This document shows positions 54,203 through 64,000 of a DNA stretch of 64,000 nucleotides, piece by piece; the stretch's first letter is position 1; each line of letters begins with the position of its first letter. The stretch comes from Undaria pinnatifida. Taxonomy: Eukaryota > Sar > Phaeophyceae > Laminariales > Alariaceae. The position numbers and the translations under genes were made by a program. The notes beneath the pieces were generated by a model that was not told the origin of the DNA, did not search any database, and saw only the letters and a list, made by a program, of their open reading frames with translations. The stretch lies in contig JABAKD010000002.1 in assembly GCA_012845835.1 (NCBI GenBank), positions 23,478,518 to 23,542,517 of the forward strand, read 5' to 3'.

Positions 54203-57200
54203 CTAGAGCTCGAGGTGCTCGGTGGCCTTGCAACGCGCGACGTAGTCCGACTTCTCCAGGCACCCGTCGCAGTCCACCCCCCGGTCTGCCAGAATGCCCT
54301 TGAGCTGCTTTACGCGCAGCTTGTTGTAGTCCATGTTCTCCTTATCCACCTTGATGGCTGGCGAGACAACGGAGCAAGGCCAATCGAATCGAAAACAGTG
54401 TGTGAGCGGGCGAGGTCGTCGAGTGTCGGGTCGAACGGCGGTGAGATGAATGATAAGATCGCGGTGCACTTTCTGGCGACAGGGGTGACACTTTTCGGTG
54501 GCACTTTAAGCCAACACGTTTTCAACCAACATACTACTTTTAGTACACCCAGTGTCGTGGTAGGAATACTCGTCATTGGACTCCCCACCTACGATATGGT
54601 TTTGTTAATCGGATGAAGCGTGCGAAAAATTCTCACAAGTCTATTTTTGGGTCAGGTACGACATATACCTTCTCACAAGCGAGGAACGTCAAAAAAAAAA
54701 ATGCATCGCTACCATAGAGCGCGTGGCGAAAACCACGTATCTCGCTCGGACGCCTCACAACAAGCGAATTTGGAGCCAGCGGACGATGCAACCACGCCGG
54801 GAATAATACCTTACATCGGCGTCAAGCACGAACCCCATCCAAGATAGATACGCCAAAAACGAAATAGGAAAAAAACGGTAAGAACACAACTCTTTCTACT
54901 ACGGGTCTCCACGGGGTTTCCTCCGAAGAGCATGCGGAGGAAGGGGCTTGTCTCCTGTCTCCCTATCGTGTTCTCCAGACCTAGAAGCAACGTCCACGCC
55001 GTCCCCAGAGGGTACTTGTTGTGAGCCTATTCAATGACACCATCGTATGTCACGTATTTGCACTCCTATGAAGCTAATCGTGGCTCCCATCTTCAAGTGA
55101 AAAAAACGCTATACATGTGCAGAAACACGGCGGGATTACCACCCACAGCCAACACTGGCATGCACTTGTAATAACAATATTTTTATCCACTAGTTCATAA
55201 CAGCGTTCGTTCCCCCGCGCTCCCGTTGCGACAACTTACGCCGCACGGCAATTGGACAGCGCGTCGCACAAAAAAAAGGCCAAGCTGGGCAGGTGGGGTT
55301 TAAGTAATTCCTCGGAAACTAAGCCCCAAAGCGAACTGCTTCTGATTACCAGCCCCCAACACGTAATTCTTCAGATGACTAGCCCCCGCAACACGTCGTT
55401 ACTCTGATTAGTGTCTCGCAATTCGCAACTCGCAACACGTACTATTCTTCGGGTTTTTAGCCCGCAACACTCACGGTATTTGATCTCGCAGATTTCCGCG
55501 TTTGATGTCTTCAGTCGCTGGCAGACCTTCGCCTTCGGCATGCCGGTGGAGAACGGGTGCGATATCGTTTTCTTAATAGGCAAGAAGTAATAGCACTGTT
55601 TTCGGCAGGGAACGGGGTTGGAAGGGCGCGCGCCAGGGGAGGGGGTGGGGAGTGAGAAGAACCCAAGAGCTTGCGCAGAGTATTGAGCGGGTAAAGGGTA
55701 CACGGCCACATGCACTGGCCGCACATGTGCAATGGTAGGCAATAATTAGCAGCCCCGTTGGGAAGGGAAGGGCGTGGAAAGGGCGCACGGAAGGGGGGGG
55801 GCGTGTTAAGAACCCAAATGGTAGGGCAGAGCGTTGGGGGGGGTAAACGATACACTGCAAAATTGAACACAAACGCGTGGCGCGAAGGCTTGTGCAGGTG
55901 TTTCTGCCACACAACTGACTACGATCGCATGAAAACATATTAGAACGCCAAAAAAGCACATTGCGTATCGAATTTGGCAATGGGGCGATATGCTTGTCTC
56001 TGCCCCCTACGACGAGAGCACGAACTTCGTCTGCAGCAGCGTCAGTGAAGCGCTTTCCTTTATTTTCCTCACCCAGCAGGGCTGGTTCAGCCAAACCTTA
56101 CGCAAACAGTACCGGTAGGCCTAGCAACACGCGCGTGAAATTCAAAGACCAAATCGCTTCGCATGCCGACGGATGCCACTATACCGGGTGAAACTAAGTT
56201 AGTTGATACTTTAGGACCCAGGAATGGCGACCAAGAGCGATCTCATCAACCTAGGGGGAGAGGGTGCGTGCAGCAGTACGAGTACCATCATGCTGCTGCG
56301 CGCGTGTCGTATACCCCTCGTACGTTGCATCCCCTACCCCAGCAGCCCGGGCTGCTTGGTAAGGCCAACGTTGTTGTAAATCGCCACGTATTTTCGATAA
56401 CCGTCTAAAGTCCCCAGCAGCCCCGGCTGCCTCGTGTGGCCAATGCTGCGATCACCATTTCAGTTCGACAATTTTTCCCTACAAAATCCTAAAGGAGTTG
56501 AGGTGCGTTTGCTCGAGACAGCAGTTGGCCTCTCACCATCTTGTCGTCCCTGGAGCTTAGGCGTTGCGAACAAAACGTGTCGATAGCTGCTTCGATCTTC
56601 AATTGGTTCTTGCGGTCCGCCGGTGCCATCGACTCGTGGACCTGATCGAGCACACTCACACAAACTGCGCAGCAGAGGCAAAGAACGGCCGAGCGAGGCG
56701 CCACGCTATAGTGAGATCGTGAGACAATAACGCGAGCTTGTAATTAACACCGAGTCCTAAAAGAGATACCATGTACCAGGCATATATTGTGAGCTGGCTG
56801 AAGCCGGGTTCTTCGACCGCCACCGAGGACCGACATCCATCGATACGGTTCTCCAAATAAGCAACCAACGCGCACAAATAGATGGCAGTTACAAGAACTT
56901 GCCGAGCGAGTTCGTGGCGCACAGTAGAGAGAACCACAACTCGAAATGCGATGTGATTTCAAACGCAAAAGTTTTGGCTCGCGACTTTTACAGAGTGTGA
57001 TCCGACTGGGCATCCTGCGGCGAGCCCTGGCGCTTCCCGCCCCTTGCGCCGCGAAAGGTGCAAGACTGTCCGTGGGAACAGTAGCGGCCATCGCCAGCAA
57101 AAGGCGGCAACGCGATGGACTAAAAGACGAAAGACCTGCTGGCCGTACGATTGTCCTGCAACGCATTTCGTCGACGCTTTTCGTCGTCTAAAGCATAACA

Positions 57201-57884
57201 CTCTGGACGGAAATGTCAGGACCGTTTACAAATAAATACCAACGCTAGAGACGCATTAGGCCGCCTATTTGTCGGCTGCGATACTCTGAATACTTAGTAC
57301 CACTGGCACTATTCATAGTGATACCAACTACTGTTGTTAGCGCTTTTTGAACCCGATGTCTGCGAACGTCCTCCTCGTATACGTTCCACATTGATTGGTC
57401 GAATCTGGTGCGAATGGCCATGGCCATAACCAATAGAACATCAAAGAGCTCGTCTTCGGATATGCTTTCGACGCATTAAAACAGGTTTCCGACCACCAAG
57501 AGCACCATTCGCACACCAGGTCTTATGTGACACAGAAACGCAATACTCGTACGAAAACGTTACGTCTACCCAAGTGGCCGCACGAGGATAGGATTGAGCT
57601 TGACGCCCAACGGCGCAATCCGACCACTTCTTGACCACGGGCACAAAACAAGTCGCAGCGAGTTTACCCAAGCAGCGTATCATAGCAGTCCGTCCGACTT
57701 GAAACAAGCTGCACGGCATATACAACATCGATGTAATACGCGTAGTATCGCCGTGTCAACCCTTCGCTCTGCTATGCTCCGCCCCAGCCTACTGACCTTC
57801 ACACTCCTTAGGGTCTGCTCGCGGGGCCGCCGCTGACAACGCGCACAACGCCGCAGCGATCGCAGATACCAGTTGGAACTTCAT
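54203..57884 (-). CDS. MANF: MANF/ARMET-type ER stress protein (4 exons, complete)
   Basis: MANF is a small, disulfide-rich, ER-lumenal and secreted proteostasis factor in animals. Exons on the minus strand: 57884-57797 (ATG), 56664-56537, 55595-55475 and 54357-54203 (stop). All are GT-AG and in phase, giving 163 aa. A clean signal peptide (MKFQLVSAIAAALCALSAAA) is followed by the saposin-like half: ECEVCVSVLDQVHESM, AAIDTFCSQ, KMCYYFLPIKKTISHPF, KAKVCQRLKTSNAEICEIKY. The SAP-like half follows: DYNKLRVKQLKGILADRG, VDCDGCLEKSDYVARC. All eight family cysteines (CxxC, FC, CYY, VC, IC, CxxC) are present, as are KLRVK(E/Q)LK and EKSDY. The tail HLEL resembles the RTDL/KDEL-type ER retrieval end. 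I know this family mainly from animals, so its presence here is notable. Confidence 0.92.
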
Positions 57885-58812
57885 CGCGAGCGATCACTCA
57901 GCGCCGCAAAGCCCTTCGAAAACCGGAAGGACGGGTATCATAAGATGGCCAAGCAGAAAAGCAGGAAGGGGTAAGAGAGACGTGAAGGGTGGGAGGGAGA
58001 GAGGGGCGAAGAGGTGGGGAGGTGGTAGTACAGGAGTAGGAGGCACAGCTGATACCAGGCGCCAGATGCTACAGCGGTAGGGCACCAGGTGAAAGATAAG
58101 ATAGGCACGGAGAGACTGGTGTTCCAGGTGGAATTGAGCAGCGGTCAGCGAAGTGCGATCTCTGCCGTGGCGAATTCTTCGAACGGTCGGGAGAGACTGT
58201 ACGATTGGGTTAGGCAAGACCTACGAGCCAATTTTTGAGGCTTACAATGGTGAATGAACTGCACAGAGTATCCACGGGCTCTGTCAGCGCAGAGCTACGG
58301 CGCAGGCAGTGCCTACGTGCCTACAGCAGCAGCAGGCGTGCAAGCAAGTGCGGCCCAAACCGTGTGGTGTTGGTGTAGCCAGCGCATACGTAGCTGGCTG
58401 TAGGCAAGGCAGTTTCACCTGTTCTGGATTGCTATTCGACCGCCACAGGAAGAGCTGAAGGTAGGCCAATTGAGCGGGAAGAATCGGTAGTCAGATATCG
58501 CTGTTTGCTGGTTCGCGTATTCGAGGTGTTCTGCTGTGGGACTCGGGAAGGTGGACGCAGTCTGGGGTTCGAGGGTGCGACCGCGTCGGCCAATCAGGTG
58601 CCGCCTCGAGTCAAGGTAAAAAATTGTTAAAAATGGGTTTCGATACTATTTGGTTGCCTTCTTTCACCAGGAAAAGGGGTTTACCATTTTTCGCAAATCC
58701 GACCGCTTTCCCGCTCCTAGGTGCAGTATGCGTGCTTTGGCTGCTTGGGTTTGTCTGAAAGCCTTCGGCCCCCCACCGTCAAAGAGAAGCTTGCGGTGTC
58801 AGACCAGTTACG
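57885..58812. promoter_or_regulatory. Head-to-head spacer of MANF and POLK
   Basis: 928 bp between two divergent start codons. The 57950-58040 stretch is purine-rich (GGAAGGGG, GGGAGGGAGAGAGGGG). No ERSE (CCAAT-N9-CCACG) or other defined motif was recognised by eye. It is probably a shared promoter, by position only. Confidence 0.4.
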
Positions 58813-59633
58813 ATGCAGAACATTAACAGCGAAGAAAGGTTGGCTGCTAGCAAAGAGAAGCATCCAGCAGCTAAAGGCACAGGTGGTACGGTCGAGGGTC
58901 ACAAGCGCCAAATAGGCAGCAGCACCAGCAGCAATGACGAACCCGGGCCGAGCGATGGCTCGCACATGTTCGTCTTCACGAACGAGAAGGCTGGCATGAA
59001 GAGCGTTGACAAGGAGCGCGCCAATCGCATCATCTATGAGATGAGCAAAAACTCGTCCTATTTCAAGCAGGCGGAACTTCAAGATAAGAAAGTTGATGTC
59101 AAGGTGAGCGGTTCCCGACTCATTCTTGGTACGATGATTGATTTCCAATGTATGTGGCGGTTTAAAATTGTTGTGCAGATGGGATCATGGGATGGGGATC
59201 ATGGAGATTTCCGATACAGCAGTATCGTATATTATAAAAATTAAAATACACTCCAGCTGTGAGATCGAAGATTTCGTCGAAACTCATCTTTGCAAGCTGT
59301 GTGTGATACTCCGATCGCGCGCATTACGGGTTGTGTGTCCTCATTAAGGATATAGGTCGGCGACTCCCCTTACAGCTACAGTGTAGCTATCAGGGTCAAC
59401 AGGATGATTTTAGTCAGTCTGTGCGCAGAAACTATAAAACCCGTTTCTGAGGGGGACAAAATCTGACAGCTGTGAAGGGAAAGGGGGGGCCTGGTTTTGA
59501 TCAAAAGCGAGCGGGTTTGGAGGGGGGCGGGGGGGGGGGGGGGGGGGGGGAAGGGGCAATTGGTGCATGTAAGCTATAAATCCTTTCGAGGGGATAAATC
59601 TGACGGTTTTGGCACCAGTATATTATTGGGGGC

Positions 59634-59664
<31 letters not shown>

Positions 59665-62600
59665 GGGGCGGGGGGGGGGGGGGGGGGCAGCTCGATATGT
59701 GCCTGGAAACTATACATTATTTCGAGGGGATAAATGTGACATTTTTGGAAATAATACATCAGTTTATCGTGTATATCCTGGGGTAAGTCGTACAATCAGT
59801 GAGTAAAGAGAGGGTGGAGTGTTCGAGGGGGTGGGGTTGGGATGGGTTGGGGGGGGAGGGTGGGGGGTTGGGGCGGGGGTGGGGGGTGGGGGGGGGTGGG
59901 GGGGGGGAAGGGCTTTAGGTGAGGGGTTTGTTATACGTGTGGTGCTAGGTCTAGGCGAAGGTGCGGGTGATGGGGAAGAAGGGGGCGTTCGAGGCGGGGG
60001 GGGGGGGGGGGAAACAGCGGCATGGATGGCTCTCGAAAGATAATGAGGTGATATCCTGTGCGTGAAGTGTTTATTAATGTGGCGGATTTCGATATTTGGT
60101 GGGGCGTTTGAGTAAGGGAGAGCAAGAGGGGGGGGGGGGGGAAGATTTTTTAGGAGGTTTAGGTCACAAATAATATTCAAATACACTTCGGCTGTGAGAT
60201 CAAAGATATGTATCAGCTTGTCATACGCGTGGTGCTAGGTCTAGGCGATCGTGCAGGTGGTCGGGAAAGAGGGGGCGTTGGAGGGGGGGGGGGGGGGGGG
60301 GAACACAGCGGCATGGATGGCTCTCGAAAGATAATGAGGTGATATCCTGTGCGTGAAGTGTTTATTAATGTGGCGGATTTTGATATTTGGTGGGGCGTTT
60401 GAGTAAGGGAGAGCAAGAGGGGGGGGGGGGATTTTCAGGAGGTTTAGGTCACAAATAATATTCAAATACACTTCGGCTGTGAGATCAAAGATATGTAGCA
60501 GCTTGTTATACGCGTGGTGCTAGGTCTAGGCGATCGTGTAGGTGGTCGGAAAAGAGGGGGCGTTGGAGGGGGGGGGGGGGGGGGGGGGGGAATAATTGAA
60601 ACTTTCGTCATGGATGGTCAGAAAGATAATGACGTGGTATCAACTGCGTATAGGTGGTTTATTACTCAGGCCGATTTTGATTGTGAGTGGGGCGTTTGGA
60701 CAGACTAGGCGGAAGGGGGGGGGGGGGATCGGGGGACGGAGGGGCGGGGGGGGGAAAGGGTTGGGGTTTGTTATGAAAAAGAGGTCAGTGGAGGGGGAGG
60801 GGAGGGGGGGGGGGGGGGGGGGGGGGCGGGGGGCGGGACATATCAATATGTGCGCGGAAACTATAAATTCTCGAAGGGGACAAACCTGACGATTGAAGCA
60901 ATAAGACATCCCTTTATATCATCTGGCTTGTAATGTTTACTATTCTAGAAGGTTTGATGTTAGATGCAGCATGCAACCCAGTGTTGAAGTGTAGTAAATA
61001 ACGTGTTAAATCTTCACAGTTTGTTGTTGCATGATACAGCGATCGAAAGCTAGAATATTTTACAGAATATTTGTAGGTACCATTATTTTCTGACATCGCT
61101 AATTATAAGAAAGAGATACGTATTGTCAAATGCAACAGGCGAGGTGATGTGGTCATGCACTGTGTTTGTCACCATCATCATACAGTCACCATTATTATCG
61201 ACATCGCTAATTATACGCACGAGATACGTATTGCCAAATACAGCATGCGAGGTGATGTATGTGGCCATGTGCTGCCTCCGTCATTGAGCATTAGAGGGAG
61301 GGATGCGAATCGACGCTTGGTATACATGTGCTCAATTACGTTACCTCATTAGTCATACTTGGTATACACGCGCTCAGTCACGTTACCTCGTTAGTAATAC
61401 TTCGCTTGGCATAGGTGGGGAGGCGATCATGCACACGGTATGTACGAAATACCCTACGTAATGGGTTGGTAAGGTTGTTTACCGCAATTTTAACACATCT
61501 GCTTGTGCTTCCTTTTCCAAATTATTTTTGTCTCAAATAAATGTACGATTTCACGCCTATGATTTTACCTTGTCGATGTGGGGCTCTGCGGTCGTCAATT
61601 TTAAGTCAGAGATACGTCCTACAAATACATCAGGCGAGGTGGGTATGTGATGTCATATAATGCGATGTCATCACTATTGATCGCGAGGGTGATTTTACTT
61701 CGTGAGGTAAATGGTACTGTGTTTCGTAGAGGTCGTCTCAGGAGGGTATGCGATGGGTCGGCAGTGTATCACGTCTGTTTGTGCTTCCTTTTCAACTTAT
61801 TATTGTCTCAAATGTGCGATTTCACGTCCATGATTTTTACCGTGCCGCTGTGGGGCTCTGAGGTCGCCAATTCTAAGACAGAGATACATCTTACAAATAC
61901 AGCAGTTGAGGTGGGCATGCAATCGTCATATATATGCGATGTCACTACTATTGAAGGCGAGGGTGACTTCACTTCGTCAGGCATATGCTACTGCGTTTCG
62001 TAAAGGTTGTCTCACGTGGACATGCGATGTCACCACTATTGAACGCGAGGGTGACTTTACTTCGTTAGGCACATTCCACTGCGTTTGGAATAGTAGGGGT
62101 TGTCAGGCAATCATGTAAGCGGATGAAGGCACGAAATACCCTGCGTAATAGGTTGGTCGTGCGGTTCCACCGCAGTGTTAACATCCCTGTCTGTACTTAC
62201 TTTCCACATTATTATAGACTATATATAGTGTACACTTATACGTCCTGTTTTCTCCCCACTGTCGTCGAAGATGTTGTAGTCCTGTAGATGTCGCGTCCAT
62301 GTCTGGTGCTCTTGTTAGTGGTGTTCATGAAAACATGCCCTAACATGTAGTAGATGATCGCTCAGTGGTGTTCCTTTCCTTTACATCAAGCCAGGTAGTA
62401 TATGCCAACGCAACCGCTTGCTTGAAAAATGACAAAGAAATTCCTCACACACCTGACACAGAGAAGACGCGGCCCGAAGATTGTTCAGTATACCGACGGT
62501 CAGGAACAGGTTATCGAGCAGCGCACTTGATTTTTACTACCGCTTCTCACTCCACCTAAGACACTACGGGCATGCGTTGGACCCAGTTCGCTGATGCCCA

Positions 62601-63761
62601 ATACCAATTTCAAAGGAGGTGATGTGGTGGGCGAATGCTATATTGTACGACCACAGGTACCTGGCGGCCTTGTTTTGGGGGAGTGCACGTGACATGATAC
62701 GCATATTTATCAGCTTATACTCGTAAGCAGTACGTCTTCTGTCTGTCTGTGGACCATACGCGGTGTTCCATTGGCGCCATGTACTATCAGAGGTATAATA
62801 TGCTCCCAACAGCCAGTCTGAGGCTGGGAGATCACCGTAACACACAGCAGTTATTATTTGTGTGACGGTGGTATTTAGATGTCTGTCCCTGAAGAGGTGA
62901 GCTGATGTGAAGCTGATGAAAGGTGAAGAGGTGGAGTGAGCGTGTGGGTCAACTCACCACTGCTCATTAGCAGCTGCTCCAAGTCGATAATCATAACTCT
63001 TCTCGTAGCGCGTACTCGTACGTACTCCGTGTGAGTCTACTCGAACCTGGTATGCAATATCACGAGACACTATGTAGCTGTAACTCCGTGACCCTCCGTA
63101 TGCAACGGTGACTTATTGTTAAGTTAATCGGTGAGACAGGCTATGTCGAACACGCGGGACGTGTTCGTTTTCTTGTTCGCGATGGTATAGTCCCGTCAGC
63201 AGGTACCGGTATGTCCGTACCAGCCATCTTGTCATGCATCCCACTATCATTGCGGCTCCTGGCTCGTAGCAGCGCTCGGCACTACAGCACTGCATACTAC
63301 CGGACGTCCGCACTGTCTTTGCCTTTGGCGCATGTTTAGTGCAAGCTACAGTAGATGGGACAACTGGAGTACGAGATGCAGTGTAGAACTCTTACGTCGT
63401 ATATAACATGTCTATGTTATGGAGTACGCACTCTTGTGGCTGTATGGAGCACGGCGTTTACACACCAGAAACCTATCTAGTCGAACTATCTGAAACATAG
63501 AACATGGTATAACATGAACTATGCGCCTTTCAACGTGTGTGAGAGCCTTACTGGCAGCCCTTACCCAAAATCTCAGCTTGCAGCTCTGCATGATGCCTGG
63601 GGTCTTCCATGTCTACACTCCTCCAGGTGACAGAGATGAAGGCGAAACTTCGAGCTCTTGACAGCCCGCGGAAGGCTCAACTAACGCGCCAGGCCGACAG
63701 GATTGCCACCGAGTTCGAGGAACAGCGAGAGCTCGACGAAGTGTGCCTGGTGGTAGACATG
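58813..63761 (+). CDS. POLK: DNA polymerase kappa (DinB-type), first two exons; continues beyond window
   Basis: Pol kappa is a Y-family translesion polymerase in the nucleus. Exons: 58813-59103 (ATG, 97 codons, donor GTGAGC) and 63627-63761 (45 codons, donor GTGCGA), phase 0 throughout. After a Ser/Gly-rich disordered N-terminus come NEKAGMKSVDKERANRIIYE and NSSYFKQAELQDKKVD (animal NDNKAGMEGLDKEKINKII, GSRFYGNELKKEKQV). Exon 2 gives RALDSPRKAQLTRQADRIAT and ELDEVCLVVDM (animal LRKAQLQVDRFAMELEQSR, TIVHIDMDAFYA). These are the N-clasp and the first strand of the palm. The exon stops right after the first catalytic Asp (VVDM), so the remaining catalytic domain lies to the right of the window. 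The 4.5 kb intron is full of repeats. It is divergent from MANF. Confidence 0.88.
59229..60960 (+). mobile_element. G-tract dispersed element, copy C, with expanded subrepeats
   Basis: The conserved end 59240-59470 matches 30005-30240 closely. The body then has repeated units of about 287 bp starting TACGCGTGGTGCTAGGTCTA at 59934, 60223 and 60508, each with GCGGCATGGATGGCTCTCGA (60010, 60307) and a run of 15-30 G. The G tracts (for example 59528-59550, 59634-59662) are candidate G-quadruplex runs. Gly- or Pro-rich frames here are artefacts. It lies in POLK intron 1. Confidence 0.75.
61090..61260 (+). repeat. About 115-bp tandem duplication
   Basis: CATCGCTAATTATA[AC]G ... GAGATACGTATTG[TC]CAAAT then GC[GA][AG]GGTGATGT occurs at 61094 and 61202, in POLK intron 1. 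Confidence 0.7.
61490..62215 (+). repeat. About 280-bp tandem repeat, two full copies and a partial third
   Basis: TCTG[CT]TTGTGCTTCCTTTTC ... GTCTCAAAT ... CGATTTCACG ... GTGGGGCTCTG[CA]GGTCG ... ACAAATACA starts near 61497 and 61769. CCTGTCTGTACTTACTTTCC near 62186 starts a third. The GCGATGTCA[TC][CT]ACTATTGA module also recurs at 61661, 61936 and 62025. It lies in POLK intron 1. Confidence 0.75.
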
Positions 63762-64000
63762 GTGCGACAACCAGTCTACCTGTTTTGTTTTGTTTTTTAA
63801 CGCTGGGGCTGTTCGAGTGTTCTATACGCGTTTCTGTTCGCATGACAAACATCCGGCGGTGTTTACTGCTGTTTGAGAGAGCCCTTTGGCGCGAGGGCAT
63901 ACGTGATAAGTTGACTTTTGGATTTTGAATTTTGACTTTTGGGATAGTGAAAAATGTTGAATCGCCCTGGTCACCTCTTGTGTCCGGGTGATTTAAACTC
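63762..64000 (+). other. Start of POLK intron 2
   Basis: Sequence after donor ATG|GTGCGA at 63761/63762 to the window edge. No acceptor or exon matching the Y-family DAFYAAVE block is visible before 64000. Confidence 0.6.

Noticed and set aside
59497-60889. Gly-rich and Pro-rich open frames
   Set aside because: They result from homopolymeric G runs in a repeat element, with no start context or conservation.
1-64000. Retroelements, virus-derived genes, large DNA transposons, CRISPR arrays, bacterial operons
   Set aside because: No reverse transcriptase, integrase, transposase, capsid or cas-like peptide was recognised on either strand. The mobile DNA seen is short and non-coding.

Overview
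This 64 kb window is nuclear DNA from a photosynthetic stramenopile (ochrophyte), most probably a brown alga or close relative. Three things support this. A photosystem II PsbQ-family gene encodes a tripartite leader with the AQA/F signal-peptide cleavage motif used for secondary (ER-surrounded) plastids. An IFT172 gene implies flagellated cells. The genes are split by long, repeat-packed introns (several of 4-6 kb), with short spacers, mostly alternating strands and TTAGGG-type telomere-like sequence. The species call is inference; no organism-specific marker was checked.

Layout, left to right. (1) 546-11549, + strand: the last seven exons of IFT172, entered mid-gene. One 4.3 kb intron holds candidate nested minus-strand exons. 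(2) 13706-15762, - strand: a two-exon protein of unknown function with three C-terminal membrane helices. (3) 15763-21884: repeat-rich spacer with a doubtful minus-strand exon and a degraded RING-like stretch. (4) 21885-27914, - strand: a complete five-exon MIS12 kinetochore gene. (5) 28373-38631, + strand: CCDC47 (PAT complex, ER), head-to-head with MIS12; its 5' end is unresolved and its last coding exon is 21 nt. (6) 41665-42941, - strand: a Gln/Pro-rich protein of unknown function. (7) 44162-50631, + strand: the PsbQ-like gene. (8) 54203-57884, - strand: a complete four-exon MANF/ARMET-type gene. (9) 58813-63761, + strand: the first two exons of DNA polymerase kappa, which runs off the window.

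Gene models were built by finding conserved peptide blocks and checking that each junction has GT/GC-AG signals and matching codon phase. IFT172, MIS12, CCDC47, the PsbQ-like gene, MANF and POLK splice through in phase at every junction listed. Family assignments come from remembered family sequences, not from a search.

The genes do not form one pathway. They are housekeeping functions: intraflagellar transport, kinetochore, ER membrane-protein biogenesis, photosystem II, ER proteostasis and translesion synthesis. Two head-to-head pairs (MIS12/CCDC47 and MANF/POLK) probably share promoter regions.

The rest is non-coding and unusually rich in small non-autonomous elements: a G/C-tract family in three large copies, a ~540 bp terminal-inverted-repeat family, a ~90 bp MITE family with TTAACCCCTTTA ends, other single MITE-like elements, a broken inverted repeat of about 5.6 kb around the MIS12/CCDC47 5' ends, and many mini- and microsatellites. 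I saw no reverse transcriptase, integrase, transposase, capsid or CRISPR sequence and no convincing tRNA or rRNA gene.
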